Origin: Phocoena phocoena
Taxonomy: Eukaryota > Chordata > Mammalia > Artiodactyla > Phocoenidae
Assembly (NCBI RefSeq): GCF_963924675.1
Contig: NC_089238.1
Coordinates: 41,186,879-41,250,878 of the forward strand
Direction of reading: 5' to 3'
Length of the DNA: 64,000 nucleotides
Part shown: positions 26,301 to 38,300 of the stretch, one piece after another
Numbering within the stretch: the stretch's first letter is position 1
Layout: each line of letters begins with the position of its first letter
Translations under genes and position numbers: made by a program
Notes under the pieces: generated by a model
The model's input: the letters and a program-made list of their open reading frames with translations, nothing else
Database searches by the model: none
What the model was told of the DNA's origin: nothing

Positions 26301-29300
26301 GAGCTGTAATTTTTCCTAAACACTTCTGTGCATTATGGTGTGTATGTCCCAGATTTGGACCAAGTGATATGCATTAAAACAGTACAAAAATATAGAAATT
26401 GTCACAGCTGTGTTTTGAGCATTTTAATTAAGATTATAGTATTGTTAAACTAGACTGTCTTAGACTTTTAAATACAGGCCCATTTAATTTGTGATTGAGC
26501 TGAATCCAGTAAGAACTTTCCATTAGAGTCCCTCAATTCCCTCTTGTCCTCCTTCTTTCACAGACTAACAGAACCGTAGCTACAGCTCTTCAGCAGAGAA
26601 GAGGGTACATGTTAAATATAGCCTGACCTGCTGCTGTGGTGAAAACTGACACTGCCACTTGCAGGCTCTGTGCAGTAACATGCTGATCCTGAATGTAGGG
26701 CAATTGCTAATTTGACTGTAAACAGGGACTCTAGACGTGACCTCTGCTGCTGCAGTTCTATATAGGTGACAAGCAGATGAACCTGCTTTCCAGTTGCAAG
26801 GAAATGATAAATACAAGATTCAGGTGATTAACTTGGATGGGAAAGTCAGGAGACTGGTATGGAGGAGCAGAAGGGTAAATATTATTGTCAGTGAGCTAGC
26901 CCACCTGTTGGATACTCGTTTAATGGTGTTTATTGTATTTAAATAAATAAAACAAAAGAAAGCCATGCATAGCCAATAATGAGACTGGGTCCCAAATGAG
27001 GTGTTGAATCACTTAGGGGCTCAGTAGTGAAGGGAGGTAGATAATACTGAACTTTCTCTTTCAACTAGGACTCTGGGTAACTCATGAATACTCTTCTGGG
27101 AAGCATACATGTACCGTCCAGCCTCAAACATATTTATGATGGATAATTCCAGAGGCAAAAAGTCCCACAAATAATACCCATGTAGGCTTTGGATCATGGC
27201 TTACGCAGAACGGATCATGATGGGGATTCAGGACCTTAGACACAACCACTCTTGGACATATAATAAGAAAATTTAATTTTTAGACCCAGTGAAGCAAGAG
27301 CAAGCATTTGAGAAGACCTTTTATTTCTCATATCAGGTGTGTCTGTGTTATCTTACATGGCACAAATTAGTTATATTGTATATGAACAAAATTTTTTCCT
27401 TGAATCAACTTGACACTAAAATTTATACATAAACTGGGAAAAATCCAAGAGAGGTTACCAGTAAATAGCCAGCATATCACAGCATATCAGAAGTCTTCAA
27501 AATAAATTCACTTCAAAAAGTGTATTTAAAAATAATTGATGAATTAATTTTCTGTCTCACGTGTATTGCATATATATTTTGCCAGTTCATTTGTTTACCA
27601 GTTTTTAAAATAGTGTTTTGATCTATAGAAATGTAAAATATTTAGGTGGTCCAACCTAATATATCTTTTCTTTTTGATTTCTGTTTGTTTGTTTTTATTT
27701 TTGGCTGCATTGGGTCTTCATTGCTGCGCGAGGGTTTTTCTCTAGTTGCAGTAAGCGGGAGCTACTCTTCGTTGCGGTGCGTGGGCTTCTCATTGTGGTG
27801 GCTTCTCTTGTTGTGGAGCACGGGCTGTAGGCACACGGGCTTCAGTAGTTGTGGCACATGGGATCAGTAGTTGTGGCTCACGGGCTCTAGAGCGCAGGCG
27901 CAATAGTTGTGGCGCACGGGCTTAGTTGCTCCACAGCATTTCTTTTTGATCTGTGCTTTGGGAATCTTGTTTAGAAAGGCTTATCTCACCCCAATGTTAT
28001 ACAAAGTTCCCACTTATATTTTCCTCTAGGACTTGAATGATCTTACTGTTAATATTTAAATTTTTTATTTAACCTAGACTTTATTGGAGTATAAGACACT
28101 GAGTTGTAAGGTATTGAGGGTGGGATCTAAATTTAGTTTTTAAATACTTCACTGGTTGCCCCAACACTATTTATAGTATGTATTTCATTGATTCTATTGG
28201 GCACTTTTTATTTCAAACATGTTAACATCTTTGAAACCTGGATGTATCTGTGATAAATGTTTTACAATCTAAAAATAATAATAATGAATTATGGTTACTG
28301 TTTCTTGATAATAAAACTTTTTTTTTGAACACTGGTAGGCACTTTGCTCGTAGCTCATTAGTTCTTCCCAACAATCTGTAAAAAGTGAGTTATTAACCTT
28401 ATTTTCAGAGATGTGGCTGAGAGAGTTTAAGCACAGTGTTATATGACCACAGACACTGGGACTGGCATTTGAATCCAGGTCTGTCTGAAATTTAGATTGT
28501 CTTGCACGTGTTTAGTGGCTTCTGAAATAACTATCGTTGATTACATTATATAATCTCACTTCTATAAACACAATAAACATAGTAACTTTCTGATGTCTGT
28601 CAAGTGTAAGATACGAAGCCAGTGTCTAAAGATGTATTCTATTTTAAAATTCTTATCCTGTTTCTGAGTTCCTTTGGAAATGAATCATTCACAGGGACAA
28701 AAGTATTTTATTTACTTATTTTTTATTTATTTATTTTTTTGGCTGTGTTGGGTCTTTGTTGCTGTGTGAGGGCTTCCTCTAGTTGGGGCGAGAAGGGGAT
28801 ACTCTTCGTTGCGGTGCATGGGCTTCTCATTGCAGTGGCTTCTCTTGTTGCAGAGCATGGGCTCTAGGCTCGTGAGCTTCAGTAGTTGTGGCACACAGGC
28901 TCAGTAGTTGTGGCACACGGGCTTAGCTGCTCTGCGGTGTGTGGGATCTTCCTGGAGCAGAGATCGAACCTGTGTCCCCTACATTGGCAGGCAGATTCTT
29001 AACTGCTGTGCCACCAGGGAAGTCCGTACAATTTTAAATACAGTAAATAAACCTCATTGATGAGGTAACATTTGATCAAAAACTTGAAGATGAGACGAAA
29101 AAACCTTGAAGATGAGGAAATTACCAATGTAGATACCTGGGGGAAGAGTATTCTAGGCCAAAGGGACAAGCAGAGGAAAGACCTTAAGGTAAGAGCATGT
29201 CTGGCTTATTGAGGAATGGCAATGAGGCCAGTGTGGCTGGAATATGAGGGATCTAGAGGGAAAGTAGTAGGAGATGTGGTCAAGGAGGAAATGGGGAGCC

Positions 29301-32300
29301 AAACGTGTAGGGCAACAGTTTTCAAACTTTTTGGTCTCAGGACTCCTTTTTTTTTTCTTTTTAATTGAAGTATAGTTGATTTACAGTGTTGTGCGAATCT
29401 CTGCTGTACAGCAAAGTGACTCAGTTATACATACATAAACATTCTTTTTTTATATGCTTTTCCATTATGGTTTATCATAGGATATTGAATATAGTTCCTT
29501 GTGCTATACATTAGGACCTTGTTGTTTATCCATTCTAAACATAATAGTTTGCATCTACCAAACCCAAACTCCCAGTCCCTCCCTCTCCTTCCCCCCCGCC
29601 CCCCTTGGCAACCACAAGTCTGTTTTCTATGTCTATGAGTCAGTTTCTGTTTTGTGGATAAGTTCATTTGTGCCATATTTTATATTCCACATGTAAGTGA
29701 TATCATGTGATATTTCTCTTTCTCTGTCTGATTTACTTCACTTAGTATGATACTCTCTAGTTGCACCCATGTTGCTGCAAATGGCACTATTTCATTCTTT
29801 TTTATGTCTGAGTAGTATTCCATTGTATACATGTACCACATCTTCTTTATCCATTCATCTGTCAATGGACATTTAGGTTATTTCCATGTTTTGGCTATTG
29901 TGAACAGTGCTGCTGTGAACATAGGGGTGCACGTATCTTTTTGAATTATAGTTTTGTCTGGGTATATTCCCAGGAGTGCGGTTGCTGGATCATATGGTAA
30001 TTCTATTTTTAGTTTTCTGAGGAATCTTCATACTGTTTTCCATAGTGGCTGTACCAACTTACATTCCCACCAACAGTGTAGTTCCCTTTTCTCCATACCC
30101 TCTCCAGCATTTATTTGTAGACTTTTTAATGAGGGCCATTCTGACCAGTGTGAGGTGGTACCTCATTGTAATTTTGATTTGCATCTCTCCAGTAATTAGT
30201 GATGTTGAGCATCTGTTAGCATGCCCATGTGTTTTCTGCCCTTTTTTGTGTGTGTGGTACGCGGGCCTCTCACTGTTGTGGCCTCTCCTGTTGCGGAGCA
30301 CAGGCTCCAGACACGCAGGCTCAGCGGCCATGGCTCACGGGCCCAGCCGCTCCGCGGCATGTGGGATCTTCCCGGACGGGGGCACGAACCCGCGTCCCCT
30401 GCATCGGCAGATGGACTCTCAACCACTGAGCCACCAGGGAAGGCCCTGCCCACTTTTTGATTGGGTTGTTTGGTTTTTTGTTGTTGAGTTGTATGAGCTG
30501 TTTGTATGTTTTGGAAATTAAGCCCTTGTCTGTCATATCATTTGCAAATGTTTTCTCCCATTCCATAGGTTGTCTTTTCGTTGTTTTTTTTTTTTTAATG
30601 GTTTCCTCAGCTATGCAAAACCTTGTAAGTTTGATTAAGTCCCATTTGTTTATTTTTGTTTTTATTTCTATTGCCTTGTGAGACTGACGTAAGAAAACAC
30701 TGGTATTATGTCAGAGAATGTTTTTCCTATGCTCTCTTCTAGGAGTTTTATGGTGTCATGTCTCATGTTTAAGTCTTTAAGCCATTTTGAGTTTATTTTT
30801 GTACATGGTGTGAGGGTGTGTAAATCAACTTCATTGATTTACATGCAGTTGTCCAACTTTCCCAGCACCACTTGCTGAAGGGACTGTCTTTCTCAGGACT
30901 CCTTTATAATCTTAAAAATTTTTGAGGATCCCCAAGAACTTTTATTTAGGTGGTTTGTATGTATCAGTTTTTATTTGTATTAGAAGTTAAAACTGAGAAC
31001 TTTTGAAAACAAGAATACACAGACACTTTCCATCACCCATCACAGCAATGAAGTCATCACATACAATTTGTTTCCGAGTGGAAAACTCCTCTGTAAACTC
31101 AGGAGAGAATGATAATGAAAAAGGCAAAAAAATTTGGTATTATTATAAGGAGAATTTTGACCTCGAAGACTCCCTTAAAAGTCCTCAGAGAACCCCACAT
31201 GTCCTTGATCACACTTTGAAGAACTCTTACATAGGGTCTTGTAGGCCTTTGTTGTAGAGTTTTGAACAGATGAGTCATCATGATCTGATACAGGTTTGTT
31301 TTATTTATTTATTTTTGGCTGTGTTGGGTCTTCATTGCTGGACGCGGGCCTTCTCTAGTTGTGGCGAGGAGTGGCTACTCTTCATTGCGGTGCACGGGCT
31401 TCTCATTGTGGTGGCGTCTCTTGTAGAGCACAGGTTCTAGGCGCGTGGGCTTCAGTAGTTGTGGCACACGGGCTTAGTTGCTCCATGGCATGTGGGATCT
31501 TCCTGGACCAGGGCTCGAACCCATGTCCCCTGCACTGTCAGGTGGATTCTTTTTTTTTTAAGAATTTCTGTTGTTTTTTGGGGCTACATTAGATTTTCGT
31601 TGCTGCACGCAGGCTTTCTTTAGTTGCATCGAGTAGGGGCTACTCTTCGTTGCGGTGCGCGGGCTTCTCATTGTGGTGGCTTCTCTTGTTGTGGTGCATG
31701 GGCTTCAGTAGTTGTGGCATGTGGGCTCAGTATTTGTTCAACGAGGGCTCTAGAGTGCAGGCTCAGTAGTTGTGGCGCATGGGCTCAATTGCTCCACAGC
31801 ATGTAGGATCTTCCCAGATCAGGGTTTGAACCCATGTCCCCTGCATTGGCAGGCGGATTCTTAACCACTGCGAGGCAGAGTGATTCTTAACCACTGCGCT
31901 ACCAGGGAAGCCCCTGATATAGGTTTTAACAGGGTCACTCTGGCTGCTGGGTAGAGAGGCAAGGGCAGAAACAGGGAGACCAGTTAAGATGCTATTATAG
32001 TAATCCAGGCCAGAAATGATGGTTTGGACTAAGAGATGGACTGATTTTTGATGTATTTTAAAGGTAGAGCCAGTAGCATTTCCTGACAGATTCCATGTGA
32101 GATGTGAGAGAAAGAAGATGACACGAATGGGGTTTTGCCTGAGCAACTGAAAAGATGGCATTGCTGTCAGGTAAGATGGGGAAGGCTCTGGATGGAGCAG
32201 GTTTTGGAGAAAGATCAGGTGTTCAATTTTGGATGTGTTTTGTTTATGGTATCTGTTGAACATTCAAGTAGAGATATAAAGTAGTCAGTTGGCTGAAGTC

Positions 32301-35300
32301 TAGAGTTTAGAAGTGAGTTATAGACTGAAGATATAAATTTGAGGGTTGTTGGCATGCAGGAGGTAGTTAAAGCCACCAGACTAGATGAGGTCATTAAGTG
32401 ATAATTGTCCTGCCTTTATCATTTAGGTAATAATAATTGTATTTCTATAAAATGTTGCAGAGTGCCTACACTTACATTTCAGGAGACTTTGAACAAATAA
32501 GTAAACAAATTCACAAGCTCATAAACAGATTTACAAGGGTTAAACAACTTCCCTTAGGTCACCAATCCAGTAAGTGATGACAGTACGGTTCCAAAGCCTT
32601 TCTTTTCTAATACCCACCAGATCATTGTCTGTTTGTATAAACCAGAAAAGCCTATATATCGATAAGGTGGCTAAAGTAAGCAGCTTGGTCAAGAGGCAGC
32701 TTTGACGAGTGGGGAAATTTTGCTCATCTTCCCACAGACATAATTTATAAATATTTAAATTTTCAAAACTTTTTTATAAAAGGAACAGATTCTGGGACTT
32801 CCCTGGTGGTCCAGTGGGTAAAACTCCATGCTCCCAATGCAGGGGGCTCGGGTTCAATCCCTGATCGGGGAACTAGATCCTGCGTGCATGCTGCAACTAA
32901 GTGTCTGCATGACACAACTAAGGCCCAGCACAGCCTAAATAAATAAATAATAAATAAAAAAATTTAAAAAAGGAACAGATTCCATATCCCAGATTTATAA
33001 ATTTTAAGAGGGATTTACAGAAGTCCTCCAGGTGTTGCTCTTTTTTTGCGGTACGCGGGCCTCTCACTGCTGTGGTCTCTCCCGTTGCGGAGCACAGGCT
33101 CCGGGCGCGCAGGCTCAGCGGTCATGGCTCATGGACTCAGCCGCTCCGCGGCATGTGGGATCTTCCCGGACCGGGGCACGAAACCGTGTCCCCTGCATCG
33201 GCAGGCAGACTCCCAACCACTGCGCCACCAGGGAAGCCCCAGGTGTTGCTGTGAGTCAATGGTTCGATCTCTGAAAACCTCATTCAGTCATTTCATACAA
33301 TGTTCTCCTATGAGAAAACCCACAGTTTTTTTTCTTAATACTTATTTATTTATTTATGCCGTGCCGGGTGTTAGTTGCGGCACACGAGATCTTTTAGTTG
33401 TGGCATGTGGACTTCTTTAGTTGTGGCATGTGGATGCTTAGTTGCAACATGTGGGCTTCTATAGTTGTGGCATATGGACTCTTAGTTGCAGCATGCGGGC
33501 TCTTAGTTGCGGCAGGCATGCAGGATCTAGTTCCCCAAACAGGGATTGATCCTAGGCACACTGCATTGGGAGTGCGGAGCCTTACCCACTGGACCACCAG
33601 GGAAGTCCCACACAGTTTGTTTTTGAAAATTTTAAAATTCGGTAGAATATACATAACATAAAATTTACCATTTTAACCATTTTAAGTGTATGGTTCAGTG
33701 ACATTAAGTACACTCACAGTAGTGTGTAGCCATCACCACTGTGTATTTCAAGAACTTTTTCATCACCCTAAACAGCAACTCTATACACATTAAGCAATAA
33801 CTCCCCATTCTCTCCCTACAACCCAGCCTGTGGTAACCTTTATTCTGCTTTCCATTTCCATAACTTTCCCTACTCAAGATACCTCATATAAGTGGAATAC
33901 AACATTTGCCCTTTTGTGTCTGGCTTATTGCACTTAGCGTGATGTTTCCAAGGTTCAGCCATGTTGTAAGCATAGATCAGAATTTCATTCCTTTTTATGG
34001 CTGAATAATATTCCATTGTATGTATATGCCATATTTTGTTTGTCCATTCATCTGTTGAAAGACATTTGATTTGTTTTCACCGTTTGGCTGTTTTGAATAG
34101 TGATGCTTTGAATATTGGAGTATAGGTATCTGAGTCTCTATTTTCAGTTCTATTGGGTATTCTAGGAGTGGAATTGCTGGACCAAAAGGAATTCTTTTTT
34201 CAACTTTTTGAGGAACTGCCAAACTAATATTTTTCCCACAGTGGCTGCACCATTTTACATTTACAGTGCATGAGGGTTCCAGTGTCTCCACATCCTTGCC
34301 AACACTTATGTTTATTTAAAAAAAAAAAAGCCATCCTAAATAGGTGTAAAGTGGTGTCATTGTGGTTTTATTTTGCATTTCCCTAATGACTAATGATTTT
34401 GGGTATCTTTTCGTGAGCTTATTGGTCATTTGTTTATTTTTTCTGGAGAAATGTCTAGTCAAATATTTTGCCCATTTTTTTGGTTGAGATGGAGTTCTTT
34501 ATATTTTTTGAATATTAAATCCGTCTCAAATAAGTTATTTGCATATATTTTCTCCCATTCTGTGGATTGTCTTTTCACTCTCTTGATAGGATCCTTTGAT
34601 GTTTTTAATTTTGATGAAGTCCACTTTATCAATTTTTTCTTTTGTTGCCTGTGCTTTTAGTGTCATACTTAAGAAATTGTTGCCCAATTTAAGGTCATGA
34701 AGACTTGCCCTATGTTTTCTTCTTCTAAGAGTTTTATAATTTTAGCTCTTAATGTTTAGGTCTTTGATCCATTTTGAGTTAACTTTGTATATGGTATGGA
34801 GGATGAGTCCAGCTTCCATTCTTTTTTTGCATGTCTAATAGAACCCTTGCTTGAAAGTGAAAATGAATTGACTGTATATTGTCATGGTTTGTTTCTGGGT
34901 TATTTTTCTTGAAAATTTTTTTTTTTTTGCGGTACGCGGGCCTCTCACTGTCGCGGCCTCTCCCGTTGCGGAGCACAGGCTCCGGATGCGCAGGCTCAGC
35001 GGCCATGGCTCACGGGCCCAGGCGCTCCGCCGCATGTGGGATCCTCCCGGACCGGGGCACGAACCTGTGTCCCCTGCATCGGCAGGCGGACTCTCAACCA
35101 CTGCGCCACCAGGGAAGCCCTGTTTTCCCTCTTTTATCTGCCTAAGAGGAGGGTATTAATTAGTTCACAGAGACTACAGTTTCTTCTCTTCCACGATAAA
35201 ATAATCATTCTTCTAGAATCTAATAAAAGGTTAGGTCCTTTTATTTGAATTTGTACAGCAAAGGCCAAAAATAATTCCTTATAGGTCACAGGAGGAGGTT

Positions 35301-38300
35301 TTGCCTCATTGTATTTTGGACTCTTTAACTGGGCATCTGTGTGTGTCAGCAATTATCACAAAACTGGTAATAGTGACTCTTCTTGAGTACAGTGACTTTC
35401 AACATTTTTGACAGCTTCTAACAATAAGAAGTAAGTTTTATAGCATGATCCATTACATAACAAACAAACACAAAAAACATACACAACTAACATGAAAGGC
35501 TCACAAGCCAATCCTTAACCTTTATTAAAAAAATGTACCTTATCTTCTATTTTGTTCTATTTATTTTTTTAAATACTGATTTCAGCTTGCTGAATTGATT
35601 TCATAGCCTGCTAATGGATGTGAACTTCAGTTTAAAAAATATTCCTCCATGACCCATAAATTTACCTATGCGTATAGTGTTCTGGGCTCGTACCCTTAGA
35701 CATTTTGATTCTGTGCTCTGAAGTAGAGCCCAGGAGTTTATTTTTTTTATTAAGTGCCCAGATAACTGTGATGTAGCCACAGACATGTATTTGGGAACCA
35801 CTGATAGATCTAATCTAATAAAAACTAGTTTATTTAAAACTAAATCTGTCCTTTAAAATCACTGAAAACCGCCATTGTAACTTTTTAAAATAACTGCCCT
35901 TTTAAATTTAGAAAATAAATCAGCGTTACCTAAACTCTCTGGACTTCAATATTTATATTATCTAATAAAATGCGGGGAGCCATTTTATGCAGTGATTGAC
36001 AGATAAAGGACAACTAAATTCCTCTTAATTATAGAAAAAAACAAGCTGGGCATGTAGTAGATTGTTACCCTCTGGTTTGTTCCATTCAGTAGTGATGTTG
36101 TCTTCTTTGACACAGACCAGTTTATGTCTGACTTGGAACACCAGCCATCAGGTTCAGCAGAGAAATGGCCTAACCACAGTGAGCTCTCATGTCCACCTCC
36201 TTTCTGGAGAATCTAGAGGGTGAGTGTTGATTGAAATGTGTCACTGTTTTTCTGCCCAAGTCTGATATTTGCATGCAGTGGCCAGATTTGCATGTGCTGC
36301 AGAGGAGGGGGTATACATGGGCATCTTCTTGGTAGGGGCCCACTCATTATCTCTGGAACTAAACTTTGACTATAAGAGTGCTTTTTAAATTTAACTACAC
36401 TCAGGCTCTCACACTTATAATTTTAGTCTGGGATTGAATAAAAGTCAAGTGTTGATTGGATTTATTGAACCAAAGCAGAGGGAGTCCTGTCTATATGAAT
36501 TCTGTGGCTTGGATGCGGAGTAAATTTGGTTGCTGATAAGGTGTGTAAGCCTACTCATTTCTGGTCAAGTGCTCTAAGTTTTGATGTGAGGCAGTATGGA
36601 ATGGAAATAAAGCAGGAAATGTTAACCATTTGCCAGAGGCAACCTGGATCGTTTACCCTTGAGCCTGTCCTTTAGGCCCATGTTTGCACGCTGGTAGTTC
36701 ATCTGGGGCTTCATTTGGAAGGAGTCAGTGCTTGTGAGGAGGGGGCTGGGCCTCAGGCCTCTGTGCCTCAGCAAGCAACCATACCACTCCCTCTCCCTCA
36801 CACAGCTTCTTTCTTCAAAGACTCTCAAAGCCACTTGAGAAAGTCTGTGGTAGAAATTATAAACATACAGATTGTAGTTCTCAAAATGCCATTTGAATTT
36901 CATTTTAATGAATTTGGATTTGGAAGGGGACTTAGAAATCATGTCCACTACCCAAATCTTTATATTTAGGATGCTAAAGCTTCCTGATAGATAAGGCACC
37001 AAAACCCTGGCTTCTCCCAGAAGCTGGGCCAGCCTACCCTGGTCCAACATCATTGGCCACTAAATTTCTACATATCTATAAAACTCTCAGGAGAGTTATA
37101 GAAGGATTTAAATGAATTTCCTTGTATCATAGTTGAGAAGATCAGTTGAAAAAAGATTAAATTGCCCTAGTCACATCGTGGCTGAACCAAAATTAAAGCT
37201 TATTTCTTCCGGTGTTTACCCCACTGCCCTTCTTGTGTATGAAGCAACAAGATGGTCACTAGTGATCTTGGTAAGAAATGTTTCTGTGGAGTGAAGGGAT
37301 CAATGGATGACTAAGGAATGAACAGGAGGTAAGAATAGAGAAACAGCAGGCAGTGTAGATAACTCCTTTAAGATGTTAAACAATGAAAGAAAGAAATTAG
37401 ATGTAGAGGGCCATGTGAGGTCTAGGGTTTTTATTTGTTTGCTCGCTTGCTTGTTTGAGATAGAGACTTACCCATATTTAAGCAATGATGAAAAGAATCC
37501 AGGAGGAGAGGATTGGTGAGTAGATTGATTAAAGAGAAGAGTGCAGGAAATTTGTGGGGCAAGATCTTGAAGAGGCAAGCATGTGGGATTCATAGCATAG
37601 GTGTGGAATGAGTCATGTGGGTTTACAGCTCTGGAGCTCAGGTTTGGGCCCTGGAGACAACAGATGTGGGAGTCAACAGTACAGTATATAGAAATGGACA
37701 AGATTACTCAGGGAAAATGTACAAAATGAAAAAAAATAAGGAAAAGGACAATCTTCTGATAGGCCTAAAATTCAGAATCCCACATCCGTTTTTTAAAATT
37801 TCTTTATTTTTGGTTGTGTTGGGTCTTCGTTGCCGTGCGCAGGCTTTCTCTAGTTGCGGTGAGCGCGAGCTACTCTTCGTTGCAGTGTGCAGGCTTCTCA
37901 TTGCGGTAGCTTCTCCTGTTGCAGAGCTCGGTTCTAGGCGCGTGGGCTTCAGTAGTTGTGGCTCGCGGGCTCTAGAGCACTGGCTCAATAGTTGTGGCTC
38001 ACGGGCTTAGTTGCTCCGTGGCATGTGGGATCTTCCTGGACCAGGGCTCAAACCCATGCCCCCTGTATTGGCAGGCGGATTCTTAACCACTGTGCCTCCA
38101 GGGAAGTCCCCAGAATCTCACCTCTTAACCTAAGTTGAAAAGAAGTTTTTTGTTTTGGGGGTTTTTTCCCCCCACATTTCACTTTTTACTGATACAAAAA
38201 CATACGTGCTGATACTTGAATATACTTTCAAGTAACTGTGTACTGTTTACTCAGCTGGAGACTTAATGTTTGTAGAATGTTTTGAGTTACAACTTTTTCT

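Larger units (their letters stand above)
29040..32400. repeat. Old medium-reiteration repeat, broken by L1 and SINEs
   Basis: Pieces 29040-29340, about 30905-31290 and about 31915-32400 read continuously: ggccagtgtggctggaatatg, then tcttgtaggcctttgttg, then gggtcactctggctgctggg and gaccagttaagatgctatta. I know this pattern as a common old repeat but cannot name the family with confidence. L1 and three SINEs lie in it. Confidence 0.5.
21811..36115 (+). other. NFATC3: NFATC3 intron upstream of the alternative exon
   Basis: About 14.3 kb with many SINEs, a U2 fragment at 23033, an antisense L1 (29349-30890) nested in an older repeat, and an L1M-like antisense stretch (33620-34850). The segment 24240-27640 is AT-rich and apparently mostly unique, with a MIR-like piece near 25030-25130. 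Confidence 0.75.

Noticed and set aside
30045..30521. 158-codon open frame with [21 protein letters not shown] text, repeated at many places
   Set aside because: The same peptide text recurs wherever the short-form CHR SINE is translated. It is SINE sequence, not a protein family.
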